Positions 1-9,337 of a stretch of 64,000 nucleotides of DNA are shown piece after piece; position 1 is the stretch's first letter, and each line of letters begins with the position of its first letter. Source of the stretch: Saprospiraceae bacterium. GTDB lineage: Bacteria; Bacteroidota; Bacteroidia; Chitinophagales; Saprospiraceae. The position numbers and the translations under genes were made by a program. The DNA lies in contig JAIXOO010000115.1 in NCBI GenBank assembly GCA_027486765.1, positions 1-64,000 of the forward strand. The letters run 5' to 3'. A model generated the notes under the pieces. It saw only the letters and a list, made by a program, of their open reading frames with translations. It was not told the DNA's origin and did no database searches.

Positions 1-594
1 CCCGAGGGCCGCAGCATGTCTCTGGACTTTTCACAGCTGTACATTTCGGACGTGCAGTTGGTCAAATCTGACGGCTCCGTGTATGCGATCAAGAACAAAA
101 GTTTCCTGAAGAACCTTAAAGTGCACACCTACGAGATTGGTCAAGTTCCCATAGGCACGTACAAGTCGATCCGCTTTAAAGTGGGCCTGCCTCCTAATAC
201 CAATGCCCTGAGTCCTACAACCCCAAGCGATTCCTCAATCCTCAATCAGCCCACCATGTGGTGGGGGAATACCGCCCAACCCGGCGGATACGTCTTTTTG
301 AACGTTCAGGGGAAAATCGACACTTCGCTCAATATGGATAAAACTCCCGTGCCTTTTGTATATAAAATCGGCACCAATACCCACTATGTACAAGTCCAAC
401 TGGGTGAAAAAGAATTTACCATCGAAGAAGACGCTTACGTTTACGGGCACCTCATCGTCGATTACAGTAAGCTCTTCACTGGAATCACCCTGAATCAAGC
501 TGCGTCGCTGAGCGTTAAAACCGCTGCCGAAAACAACGCTGCTCTGGGGCAGAAAATCGCCAAGAACATCCCGGCCATGTTTGCTTATGAATAA
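1..594 (+). CDS. MbnP-like family protein, C-terminal part (5' end outside window)
   Basis: Frame is open to the left window edge (PEGRS-MSLDFSQLYISDVQLVKSDGS...); LYISDVQLVKSDG and PIGTYKSIRFKVGLPP resemble MbnP-type beta-sandwich proteins. Confidence 0.6.
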   Translation, partial: PEGRSMSLDFSQLYISDVQLVKSDGSVYAIKNKSFLKNLKVHTYEIGQVPIGTYKSIRFKVGLPPNTNALSPTTPSDSSILNQPTMWWGNTAQPGGYVFLNVQGKIDTSLNMDKTPVPFVYKIGTNTHYVQVQLGEKEFTIEEDAYVYGHLIVDYSKLFTGITLNQAASLSVKTAAENNAALGQKIAKNIPAMFAYE

Positions 595-642
595 GCCCTG
601 CATTCAGCAACGATTATCTTTAACACCCAACAACATTCATTT

Positions 643-2793
643 ATGAAACACAACTACCATTTTTCCATCAATATACTCGCCGTACTGACCCTCTTATTTC
701 TTTCCAGCCAGCCGCTCTTGGCTCATTTTGGCTCCAGAGGCCCTTTTGGAGGTTCAGTTAGTGTAGCCATTAGCAACGATTCCACCGTATACATCGGCAC
801 CTTTAACGGTGGCGTTTACGAGAGTACCAACTCCAGGTTGACGGCATGGAGGGCTTTACCCGTAGGATTGAGAAGTGGCAAAATAACCGCCCTTGCCCAC
901 TCCGGGACAAACTTATTCGCCGGAACCCAAGACGATGGCGTCTATATTTACAGTGGTGTGGTCGGTACCGACAAGCACTGGGTGAGAATTAGCAATGGTT
1001 TGACCAATCTAAAAGTTACCTCTCTTGTAGCGCTAGACGCCAATACCTTGATCGCGGGTACCGAAAGTGGTGGTGTGTACAAAACCACCGACAAGGGTGC
1101 CAACTGGAAATTCCTCAACAGTGCCTGGCTAAACGGCACCACGATCACCGGTTTATTGAAACTCGGCAACCGCATCATCGCTTCTTCTCGCGAAGGTGGC
1201 GTATTTGTGACCAAAGACGGCAACGGATGGGACAGTTTCAGCGATGGAAAAACCCTCGATGTAGGTGGCACCAACTCTATTTCCTACAATGCCAAAACCA
1301 ATGAACTGGCGGTGATCAATATGGACGGCCTGTTTATTTTGTCCAATGCTAGTGCGGTGACGGGCAACATCAACTACCGTACCATCCAACCCGGCTTACC
1401 TTCCGGAACGACCATGCGCTCCATCGCAAACAATGGCGACAATTGGTTTTTGACTACCAACAAAGGGGTTTATACTTCCACGACAGGCGCCACTTGGACC
1501 GCAGCCAATAGTGGGCTGCCGACCAGCGATGTTACCGTAGTGCTGGGCTTCAGGACCACCGTATTGCTGGGCACCCGCAAAGAAGGCATTTACACTACTC
1601 CCGCCAGCGCCCTCAACTGGGTGAGCCGCAATACCAATTTCAACAACCTTGAAACTTATGCCCTGGAATCCAGTGGCGAGCGGATTGTGGTGGCCGCCAC
1701 GGAAAATGGTGTATTCGTTAGTCGGGATTTGGCGGCTTCTTATGTTAGCGCCAACAAGGGCTTGTCCGATAGCCTCAACGTGACGTACCTTAAGTTTTAC
1801 GGCAGCAGTCTTTATGCCTCCACCCAAAATAGCGGCGTATTTGTCAGTGCCGATACCGGAAAAACCTGGACGGCTTTGAATACAGGATTGCTCAACTTGA
1901 ATGTTAAAAAGATTTACGCATCAAATAACAATGTCTACATCCTGGACGACAGCTATGGCGTGTTTCAACTGGACGGTTCCACCTGGAGTTCTATCCAAGC
2001 AGGGTTGCCCAGCAATACGCTGCTCAGCTCGATGGCCTTTTACGGCACCAAAATCCTCCTGGGCACCCTGGGCCAAGGGGTATTCATCCGCGAAGCAGCT
2101 TCAGGGACCTGGACGGCAGCCAATACTGGACTTGGTAATCTGCGGGTCACTTCAGTGGCGACCAACGGCAATAAGTTATTTGCCGGAACCGACGGAGCGG
2201 GTGTATTTGTAGCCAATCTTGATGCGGCAAACTGGTCTCCAACTGCTGCTACTTCCATATCACATACCACTTTGATGGGCCTGGACGGCAGCAAAATTCA
2301 GGACATGGCCTATTACAATGGTTATATTTTTGCCAGCTATAAAGGTGGCTTGCTGGCCACTTCTGACAATGGCCAAACCTGGATCGCTGGAGGGAATCAG
2401 TTCAATTTGCCGAGTTACACGAGCGTGCACCGGATTTCTTTTGTCACCACCCGGGTATTCGTTTCCACTGAATTCAACTCCTTGTATTCCAATGCGCTTT
2501 CTGAGCTTCCAGCCCTTGTTACTGGTGTAAACGACCTCAATCCGGCTTTAAACGCAGCCATTCGGATTGTGCCTAACCCCAGTGATGGTCGATTTGCCAT
2601 TCAGTTGGACAATGCGGACACCAAAGTGGAAAGGATCACGATGTTTGACAACATGGGGCGAAGAATTCAGGATTTGGGCAGTACCAATGACTTCCAAAAC
2701 CTGCGTACAAATGTGAATTTGCCAAGCGGGATTTATTTTGTACACATTCGTACGAAGGAAGGACTTGCGGTAAAAAGGATGGTGATTAGGTAA
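643..2793 (+). CDS. Secreted beta-propeller (sortilin/BNR-like repeats) protein with T9SS type A sorting domain
   Basis: Signal peptide; repeated GVYxSTDxGxTWxAxNxGL / GTxGxGVF units; C-terminus IRIVPNPSDGRFAIQL...NLPSGIYFVHIRTKEGLAVKRMVIR typical of the Por/T9SS CTD. Confidence 0.85.
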   Translation: MKHNYHFSINILAVLTLLFLSSQPLLAHFGSRGPFGGSVSVAISNDSTVYIGTFNGGVYESTNSRLTAWRALPVGLRSGKITALAHSGTNLFAGTQDDGVYIYSGVVGTDKHWVRISNGLTNLKVTSLVALDANTLIAGTESGGVYKTTDKGANWKFLNSAWLNGTTITGLLKLGNRIIASSREGGVFVTKDGNGWDSFSDGKTLDVGGTNSISYNAKTNELAVINMDGLFILSNASAVTGNINYRTIQPGLPSGTTMRSIANNGDNWFLTTNKGVYTSTTGATWTAANSGLPTSDVTVVLGFRTTVLLGTRKEGIYTTPASALNWVSRNTNFNNLETYALESSGERIVVAATENGVFVSRDLAASYVSANKGLSDSLNVTYLKFYGSSLYASTQNSGVFVSADTGKTWTALNTGLLNLNVKKIYASNNNVYILDDSYGVFQLDGSTWSSIQAGLPSNTLLSSMAFYGTKILLGTLGQGVFIREAASGTWTAANTGLGNLRVTSVATNGNKLFAGTDGAGVFVANLDAANWSPTAATSISHTTLMGLDGSKIQDMAYYNGYIFASYKGGLLATSDNGQTWIAGGNQFNLPSYTSVHRISFVTTRVFVSTEFNSLYSNALSELPALVTGVNDLNPALNAAIRIVPNPSDGRFAIQLDNADTKVERITMFDNMGRRIQDLGSTNDFQNLRTNVNLPSGIYFVHIRTKEGLAVKRMVIR

Positions 2794-2836
2794 TGCCTGT
2801 TGAAGTATGCCTCTTGTATGCAACGGGCACAAATTT

Positions 2837-2956
2837 TCTAAGGTGACCCCTAAGGTGCCTAAGGTGTCTAAGGTGGTGAAAAGAAAAAAAGCCCTGCGGA
2901 GCAGGGTATGATTTCACCACCTTAGACACCTTAGGCACCTTAGGGGTCACCTTAGA
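2837..2956. repeat. Long perfect inverted repeat (44-bp arms) with nested inner stem; family B hairpin, copy 1
   Basis: Left arm 2837-2880 TCTAAGGTGACCCCTAAGGTGCCTAAGGTGTCTAAGGTGGTGAA is the exact reverse complement of 2913-2956; inner CCCTGC-GGA-GCAGGG. Confidence 0.95.
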
Positions 2957-3033
2957 AATGAGGGCACACACCCAACCATATTTTACTTATAAGTATCTGA
3001 TTTTCAATATTTTTATTCAAAAACCTACCCTTT

Positions 3034-3696
3034 TCAATCCTTCTTCCCATACAAACTACAAATCGGGCACTCCTCCCGCTTGTGCCCCCTTGCCGGACAA
3101 TATTGCCGACCAAAAAAGATAATTTGCAGGTGCAGTTTATTCCATTTGTCGCGAGGAAAAAGTGCTTTTAAATCCTTTTCGGTTTGCTCCACGTTTTTGC
3201 CGCTGCTCAATCCCCACCGTTCAGCCAGGCGGTGAATATGGGTATCCACGGGAAAGGCAGGCACACCAAAAGCCTGACTCATCACCACCGATGCGGTTTT
3301 GTGCCCTACCCCTGGTAAGGCTTCCAATGCTTCAAAGGATTGAGGCACTTCGCCGCCATGTTCTCTCAACAAAATGCCCGACAAGTCCCAAATCGCCTGG
3401 GCTTTGCGCGGCGCCAGGCCACAGGGGCGGATGATGTCTTGGATCGCCGCCACGGCTTGTTGTTGCATGGCCGCCGGATTGTCTGCCAGCGCAAAAAGGT
3501 GCGGCGTAACCTTATTGACCCGTTCATCAGTACACTGCGCAGAAAGCAATACCGACACCAGCAAAGTATAGGCGTCACTATGCGTCAGAGGTATCGGTGT
3601 TTCGGGGTATAGGTCCTCCAGAATTTGCAGGATTGCCGCTGCTTTTTGGCGACGACCCGGAGTCCGTTTGGGTTTATTGGTATTCGAAGTGTCCAT
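3034..3696 (-). CDS. nth: Endonuclease III (HhH-GPD DNA glycosylase/AP lyase)
   Basis: LLSAQCTDERVNKVTPHLF, LPGVGHKTASVVMSQAFGVPAFPVDTHIHRLAERWGL; start placed at internal Met (MDTSNTNKPKRT) just overlapping the upstream gene. Confidence 0.9.
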   Translation of the reverse strand: MDTSNTNKPKRTPGRRQKAAAILQILEDLYPETPIPLTHSDAYTLLVSVLLSAQCTDERVNKVTPHLFALADNPAAMQQQAVAAIQDIIRPCGLAPRKAQAIWDLSGILLREHGGEVPQSFEALEALPGVGHKTASVVMSQAFGVPAFPVDTHIHRLAERWGLSSGKNVEQTEKDLKALFPRDKWNKLHLQIIFFGRQYCPARGHKREECPICSLYGKKD

Positions 3697-4846
3697 AAGG
3701 GCTGAAGATGCTGACCTGATTGAATGGGTTTTCTTCAACGTGCCCAACCACTTTGGCCTCAATGTTGAAAGACTGCGCCAGTTCGATCACCTGCTGGGCA
3801 TAAGCTGCGGGCAGGTACACCTCCAAACGTTGCCCCATGTTGAACACCTGGTACATTTCTTTCCAGGTAGCTCCCGATTCGGATTGAATCAGTTGGAATA
3901 GTGGCGGAGTCGGCAGCAAGTCATTTTTGACGACTTTTTTGTTGTCCAAAAACTTCAACACCTTGGTTTGTCCACCACCCGTGCAGTGAATCATCCCGTG
4001 AATGTGGGGGCGCAATTGCTCCAGCAGGGGCTTGATAAAGGGCAAAAAAGTACGGGTAGGTGACAATATCAGCTTGCCAATCGGGATTTCCTGGCCATTG
4101 ATGTTGATGGTTTCGGTGAGTTTACGTTTGCCGGAATACACCAAAGTTTCGGGAGTAGAGGGATCGAAAGTTTCGGGGTATTTCGCTGCATAGTCATGAT
4201 CAAGTACATCGTGCCGAGCCGAAGTCAGGCCATTGCTGCCCATGCCACCGTTGTATTCGGTTTCATAAGTCGTCTGGCCAGCTGAGGACAGACCCACCAC
4301 CACATCACCCGCCTGAATATTGTTGCTGATCACCTCTGCACGAGGCATCCGGGCAAAAGCGGTATAGCCTACGTCGATGGTGCGTACAATGTCGCCAACA
4401 TCGGCGGTTTCGCCTCCGGTCAAAAAAACGTTGATACCCAGGGCTGTCAGTTGATCGACCAACTCGGTAGTGGCGTTGATGAGGGTGCTGATGACTTCGC
4501 CAGTGATGAGTTTTTTGTTGCGGCCAATGGTAGAGGAAAGCAGAATATTGTCGATACAACCTACACAGCCCATGTCATCGAGGTTCATCACGATGGCATC
4601 CTGGGCAATCCCTTTCCACACACTCAGGTCGCCGGTTTCTTTCCAGTACAGGTACGCCAGGCTGGTTTTGGTACCGGCGGTATCGGCGTGCATCAGATTG
4701 CAATAATCGGGATCCATGCCCGCTACATCGGGAATGATTTTACAAAAAGCATTGGGATACAATCCCTTATCCAGATTTTTGATCGCCGCGTGTACTTCGT
4801 CTTTACTCGCCGAAACGCCCCGTTGATCATAGCGGTATTGGTCCAT
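3674..4846 (-). CDS. purM: Phosphoribosylformylglycinamidine cyclo-ligase (AIR synthase), Bacteroidota-type
   Basis: DQRGVSASKDEVHAAI, HADTAGTKTSLAYLYWKETGDLSVWKGIAQDAIVMNLDDMGCVG, FLTGGETADVGDIVRT, HCTGGGQTKVLKF. Confidence 0.85.
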   Translation of the reverse strand: MDQYRYDQRGVSASKDEVHAAIKNLDKGLYPNAFCKIIPDVAGMDPDYCNLMHADTAGTKTSLAYLYWKETGDLSVWKGIAQDAIVMNLDDMGCVGCIDNILLSSTIGRNKKLITGEVISTLINATTELVDQLTALGINVFLTGGETADVGDIVRTIDVGYTAFARMPRAEVISNNIQAGDVVVGLSSAGQTTYETEYNGGMGSNGLTSARHDVLDHDYAAKYPETFDPSTPETLVYSGKRKLTETININGQEIPIGKLILSPTRTFLPFIKPLLEQLRPHIHGMIHCTGGGQTKVLKFLDNKKVVKNDLLPTPPLFQLIQSESGATWKEMYQVFNMGQRLEVYLPAAYAQQVIELAQSFNIEAKVVGHVEENPFNQVSIFSPYGHFEYQ

Positions 4847-4981
4847 TTTTTAATTTGTAGTTGACAAAATGTGCCGCAAATATACAAGACTTGCAGCCAC
4901 GACACTGTGCTGTGCACAAAAAAGAATCTGTTAGGGTGTGTAAAAATTACAACATTCCTTTTATCCTTCCGTTCTGTATCC

Positions 4982-4989
4982 TATATTTG
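4982..4989 (+). promoter_or_regulatory. Candidate Bacteroidota -7 element TATATTTG
   Basis: Matches TAnnTTTG, intergenic, about 100 nt upstream of the M23 peptidase start; no clear -33 TTTG. Confidence 0.3.
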
Positions 4990-5085
4990 CACAAAGGCAT
5001 TATTCGTAACATTAGGCAGTGCTCACATATCCCCCCTATTCGCACGGTAATCGATAGCGAGCATGAGACCTATAAACTGCAAACA

Positions 5086-6405
5086 GTGTTGAACACAAAA
5101 ATTCCTTTTAAACTGCGTGAGCAACTCACGCGGCTCAACTGGACGTGGATCATAATCGGTACACTGGGCTTGGGATTGATTTTAACGCTAGCCGTTTCAC
5201 CCAGCACTTCCCGCCACCTCAAGGCTTCTTTATTGGGCAAAGACCGCAATGCACCCATTGGTGCTTTCCCCGTAGTGGTTCCAACCATCAAATATGGTTT
5301 TGCACTCGATACTTTCCAGGTATTTGAGTCGGAGTTTCACCGCAGCGAAAACTTGGGGGACATTTTGGTGAGCCACAACATGGAATATGCCGATATTGAC
5401 AACTTGGTGCGCAACAGCCGCGATGTATTTGATGTTCGCGACCTTACCGCCGGTAAACCTTACCTGATTTTATCCAAAGATTCTACTCAAGGGCCTGATT
5501 ACATGATCTACGAGCCCAATTTGTACAAATACTACGTTTTTCACCTTAAGGATTCTTTGTTTATCGAAAAAATCGAAAGACCCATCACCACGGCCATCCG
5601 CTCTTCGGGGGTAATTGTGGAGTCTTCGCTGTGGGAGTCGATGGAGCGCAGCGGTGCAGATCCTGCCCTGATCAAATCGCTGGAAGAGGCCCTGAAATGG
5701 AGCGTGGATTTCCACCACCTCAATCGGGGCGAAGAATTCAAAGCGGTTTACGACCAGCACTATGTGGAAGGCCAAGCCGTTGATCCAGGTCGGGTACACG
5801 CGGCCTTGTACAAAACCAACAACAAGGAAAACTTTGCTTTCTACTACGAAAGCGCCCAATACACTGGGTATTACGATCAGGATGGTCGCCCGATGAAAAA
5901 GGGCTTCCTGCGTGCTCCAGTCAAATATGTGCGCATTTCTTCGGGTTTCAACATGCGTCGTTTGCACCCGATTTTGGGCACAGTTCGTCCCCACTTCGGT
6001 ACCGATTATGCAGCACCATATGGCACGCCGATCATTGCAGTGGGTGATGGTACGGTGCTGGAAGCTACCCGCCGCGGTGGCAATGGCAACTTTGTCAAAA
6101 TCAAACACACGGGTCAGGTACAAACGCAATACTTGCACATGCAGGCTTTTGCACGAGGCATCCGCCCAGGTGCACGGGTTTCACAAGGTCAAGTAATTGG
6201 TTATGTGGGTTCAACGGGTTTGGCAACTGGCCCTCACGTTTGTTTCCGCTTCTGGATGAATGGCCGTCAGGTCAACCACAATGGCTTGAAACTGCCACCA
6301 CCGGAGCCACTGCCCAAGGTTGAAATGGAGAAGTTCGCGCCGATTCGCGACAAGTATATGGAGATGTTAAAGGAGATTAAAGTGGAAGGGGCGGTAGCGC
6401 CGTGA
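5086..6405 (+). CDS. M23 family metallopeptidase (murein endopeptidase-like)
   Basis: C-terminal RISSGFNMRRLHPILGTVRPHFGTDYAAPYGTPIIAVGDGTVLEATRRGGNGNFVKIKHTGQVQTQYLHM...GYVGSTGLATGPHVCFRFW; likely GTG/TTG start near 5086 with a TM segment following. Confidence 0.85.
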   Translation: MLNTKIPFKLREQLTRLNWTWIIIGTLGLGLILTLAVSPSTSRHLKASLLGKDRNAPIGAFPVVVPTIKYGFALDTFQVFESEFHRSENLGDILVSHNMEYADIDNLVRNSRDVFDVRDLTAGKPYLILSKDSTQGPDYMIYEPNLYKYYVFHLKDSLFIEKIERPITTAIRSSGVIVESSLWESMERSGADPALIKSLEEALKWSVDFHHLNRGEEFKAVYDQHYVEGQAVDPGRVHAALYKTNNKENFAFYYESAQYTGYYDQDGRPMKKGFLRAPVKYVRISSGFNMRRLHPILGTVRPHFGTDYAAPYGTPIIAVGDGTVLEATRRGGNGNFVKIKHTGQVQTQYLHMQAFARGIRPGARVSQGQVIGYVGSTGLATGPHVCFRFWMNGRQVNHNGLKLPPPEPLPKVEMEKFAPIRDKYMEMLKEIKVEGAVAP

Positions 6406-6418
6406 TAGATTTTAATTT

Positions 6419-6468
6419 CCATAAAAAAGGGTCAAATTTTGAATTCAAAATTTGACCCTTTTTTATGG
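6419..6468. terminator. Perfect 50-bp palindrome, bidirectional terminator between convergent genes
   Basis: CCATAAAAAAGGGTCAAATTTTGAATTCAAAATTTGACCCTTTTTTATGG: A-run/stem/T-run centred on GAATTC. Confidence 0.85.
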
Positions 6469-6480
6469 AAGGAATTCACC

Positions 6481-7008
6481 TCACACCTTCTTCGGCAATT
6501 TCTTCCGATCCTCAGGCAGCCGTTTGAACTCCTTGCTGCCGTTCACCTCCATGTTAAAATCATTCAAGTCGGTGTACTTCAAGCGGCCTTCCAAATTGAG
6601 CAGCAGGAAATTCTTGTCACCCTTGACGATCATGACCAAATCCGTGATCAGGTCATTGCTTTCCTTGATCATGAAGCGCACGTGGGAATCCTCCCCTTTG
6701 AAATACGCCAGGTCTTCAAATTTGTCGTTCCGTAGCTGTTCCATCAGGTGGTTCACGTCGTTGGCTTCTACGGGGTTTCCTTCGTCAAAATTGAGCAGAT
6801 GTAAGCTGGAAATGCTGCGCATGATGCGCATGGCTTCATCATCGTCGCTTTCTTTGGCGGCAAGTTTGAGGAACAAACCACCGATGTTGAGGCGGGTAGC
6901 TTGTTCGTATTTGCCGAACTTGCGCATGAAATCTTGTACCACCTGGTTTTGAGCAGGCAAGGCGAAGCCCAGGCCCAGCAGTGCCAGGCTAAAAAAGATC
7001 TTCTTCAT
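6481..7008 (-). CDS. DUF4252 domain-containing protein
   Basis: Signal peptide; FMRKFGKYEQATRLNIGGLFLKL...MRSISSLHLLNFDEG...VRFMIKESNDLITDLVMIVKGDKNFLLLNLEGRL; paralogous to the next two ORFs. Confidence 0.75.
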   Translation of the reverse strand: MKKIFFSLALLGLGFALPAQNQVVQDFMRKFGKYEQATRLNIGGLFLKLAAKESDDDEAMRIMRSISSLHLLNFDEGNPVEANDVNHLMEQLRNDKFEDLAYFKGEDSHVRFMIKESNDLITDLVMIVKGDKNFLLLNLEGRLKYTDLNDFNMEVNGSKEFKRLPEDRKKLPKKV

Positions 7009-7069
7009 GGTGTTGATGAGTTTTGAGCGGGTGTAAAAATGTGCTACTAAAGGGCAGCCCTTTAGTTAA

Positions 7070-7615
7070 TTAGGCTTGAGGTAATTTTTTGGCTTTGGCT
7101 TTTTCTTTCCAACCCAATTCCTTCAAGTAATGATCCAACACTTCATTGATGTCCTTCATGCGCAGGCGGGTTTTGGCGCTCAGAAAGATGGTCTCGCCAT
7201 CATCACTGCCTACTACCAGTAGTTCTTTGAGCCGACCATTGGAGCCTTCCCGGATCATGATATTGAGGTCGGTGTCTTCGTTGCGTACATAGATCAGATC
7301 ATCATAATCGCTTTTGGCCTTGAGTCCGCTGACGAAGTTCGACAAATCCTCCTTGGTGATGCTGTTGCTGTTTTCACTTTGCATCAGGCGAAATTTGCCC
7401 AATTTGCGGGCGAGGCGGAGCCAGGTGCGGGTTTCTTCGTCCTTAATGCTATTGTACACGAGTCCCGTGCCAATCCAGACCAACCAACCCGGTAATTTGA
7501 AGTTGGTAACCGCTTCCTGCTTTTTGAATTTCTGGTAAAATTCGCCCACTGAGCTTTGAGCAGATAAGCTACCACTCAGGATTACCATGGTCAGGAGGAG
7601 GATCGCCGTTCTCAT
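7070..7615 (-). CDS. DUF4252 domain-containing protein
   Basis: Signal peptide; same layout as neighbour (ARKLGKFRLMQSENSNS...LNIMIREGSNGRLKELLVVGSDDGETIFLSAKTRLRM). Confidence 0.7.
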   Translation of the reverse strand: MRTAILLLTMVILSGSLSAQSSVGEFYQKFKKQEAVTNFKLPGWLVWIGTGLVYNSIKDEETRTWLRLARKLGKFRLMQSENSNSITKEDLSNFVSGLKAKSDYDDLIYVRNEDTDLNIMIREGSNGRLKELLVVGSDDGETIFLSAKTRLRMKDINEVLDHYLKELGWKEKAKAKKLPQA

Positions 7616-8136
7616 TTCTTTTCGATTTCTTTGGCCAGACGGGTGATTTTGTTCAAGTCCAGGTTGCCCATGAAACTCAGGAGCACAAATTCGTCCTTGC
7701 CACCAGACAAGAGCAGGAGTTCCTGAATGACGTTGTTGCTTTCCTTGATCAAAAATTCCACATTGTCGCCATCTTTGTCGCGCACCGTCAACAATACCTC
7801 GTACTCTTTGGTGTTGATTTTGGCTTTGGCTTCCTTGTAAAAAAACTCTGGCGTTTCGTCGGTGGTCAGGATGCGCAGCCCTTGGAGGTCTTTGGCCATT
7901 TCCAACACCGCTTTGGCTTCGGCGTCGTCCTCCATGTCCAGGATTTTGGAATCGATGCGACCAATCATCTGGAATAGTTTGGGGCTGATGTACACCACAT
8001 CAAAACGTTTGTCCTCCACATAACTGGAGAAATACTTATCGATGGCACTGGCAGTTGTGCTCGTAGCACCTTGGGCCAGAGCATTTACGGCGGCCATTGC
8101 AAGGATGGCCAGGGTGAAAAAATGCTTGATTTTCAT
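7612..8136 (-). CDS. DUF4252 domain-containing protein
   Basis: Third tandem paralog: LQGLRILTTDETPE...VEFLIKESNNVIQELLLLSGGKDEFVLLSFMGNLDL; stop overlaps next start. Confidence 0.7.
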   Translation of the reverse strand: MKIKHFFTLAILAMAAVNALAQGATSTTASAIDKYFSSYVEDKRFDVVYISPKLFQMIGRIDSKILDMEDDAEAKAVLEMAKDLQGLRILTTDETPEFFYKEAKAKINTKEYEVLLTVRDKDGDNVEFLIKESNNVIQELLLLSGGKDEFVLLSFMGNLDLNKITRLAKEIEKK

Positions 8137-8165
8137 ATTGTTTGGTTTAAAAAGATGTCAGCTTG

Positions 8166-8274
8166 GTTGAGAAGTTGAGGAGTTGAGGAGTTGAGGCTAC
8201 CGCAGTGGCTTGGACGAGATCTAGTCTAAGTCGCTGCGGTAGCCTCAACTTCTCAACTCCTCAACTTCTCAACT
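8166..8274. repeat. Family A hairpin element, copy 1 (core 8195-8244)
   Basis: Left GGTTGAGAAGTTGAGGAGTTGAGGAGTTGAGGCTACCGCAG pairs with right CTGCGGTAGCCTCAACTTCTCAACTCCTCAACTTCTCAACT, one mismatch. Confidence 0.9.
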
Positions 8275-8795
8275 CATTTCATCAGTTTCCCCATTTCCCC
8301 CATTTTGTCAATACTCTGGGTGGCAATGGCGGTGCCCTCATTGAATTCGGTGGCTACCTTACGAAAGGCATTACGGGTAACTTTATAAGCCTCTTCCACC
8401 GTTTTGGGTTCGTATTTGGACCAGTCGATGACCTTTACCTCTGCCTCCGCAACAACGGGTTGTTCGACTGGATTGGAACGAACCAGCCACCACAACCCCG
8501 TAGCGACCAGCGCAAACACTGCGGCAATGCGCAAAACCCAGGCTATCGAAAGTGTACGAATCACTGGTTTTGGCTTGCTGGATGCTTCGATTGCGGCCAT
8601 CACTTTGGCATCAAAATCATCGCCCAGACTTAATTCAGCGTCTTCTTCCAGCAGTTGAAACCATTCGCGGTAAGTCAAATGCTCTTCAGAAATGGGTTCC
8701 GTTTGTAACAATTGCCGCAGTTGGGCCTCTTCTTGCAGGCTACTTTCGCCAGCGAAGTACTTGTCTAAAAGGGATTGAATTTGCTGCTGTTTCAT
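8274..8795 (-). CDS. Putative anti-sigma factor (single TM)
   Basis: Adjacent to ECF sigma gene; N-terminal QIQSLLDKYFAGESSLQEEAQLRQLL typical of Bacteroidota anti-sigma proteins; one TM helix. Confidence 0.65.
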   Translation of the reverse strand: MKQQQIQSLLDKYFAGESSLQEEAQLRQLLQTEPISEEHLTYREWFQLLEEDAELSLGDDFDAKVMAAIEASSKPKPVIRTLSIAWVLRIAAVFALVATGLWWLVRSNPVEQPVVAEAEVKVIDWSKYEPKTVEEAYKVTRNAFRKVATEFNEGTAIATQSIDKMGEMGKLMK

Positions 8796-8800
8796 GACAT

Positions 8801-9337
8801 TTAAACTTGTGGGGTTTTATTACTCAAAATACTTTTCATGGTTTGCCGCGCCCGGAACAGGTTAATTTTCACCTGAGCCAGTGGAAAGTCCAATGCCTCA
8901 GCCACTTCCTGGTAACTCAGGCCTTCTACGTCGCGCAATTGCATGACGAGGCGTTGGTTTTCGGGCAGGCGTTCCATGAGTTTTTGCAACTTGTTCATGG
9001 TATCAGCCGATTCGGTGCGTGCATCGGGCAAGGGAGTGGAATCGGCCCAGTCCAGGCCATCTTTCCATTCCTTGTGCCCATTTTTGCTGCCGCGTAAGCG
9101 ATCAATGCACTGATTTTTGGTCAAGCGGATCACCCAGGCTTCAATGTTTTGCACCTCCGCCAATCGATCCTGCTGCTGCCAGAGTTTGATCAGAGCTTCC
9201 TGTACCAAATCCTCCGCCTCTTCCCGCTTGTTCAACAAGCGCAAAGCCAGGCGGAACATTTTGTCCTTGTATGGCAGGATGGTGTTTTTAAAATCAGTCG
9301 GGTTCATAGATTCCAGGTAGTGGGGCAAAATGAACAC
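8801..9337 (-). CDS. ECF-type RNA polymerase sigma-70 factor
   Basis: YKDKMFRLALRLLNKREEAEDLVQEALIKLWQQ...RLPENQRLVMQLRDVEGLSYQEVAEALDFPLAQVKINLFRARQTMK. Confidence 0.9.
   Translation of the reverse strand: MFILPHYLESMNPTDFKNTILPYKDKMFRLALRLLNKREEAEDLVQEALIKLWQQQDRLAEVQNIEAWVIRLTKNQCIDRLRGSKNGHKEWKDGLDWADSTPLPDARTESADTMNKLQKLMERLPENQRLVMQLRDVEGLSYQEVAEALDFPLAQVKINLFRARQTMKSILSNKTPQV

Noticed and set aside
2837-2956. CRISPR-like interpretation of CTAAGGTG repeats
   Set aside because: Units are short, contiguous, without spacers, arranged as inverted arms; no cas genes present.
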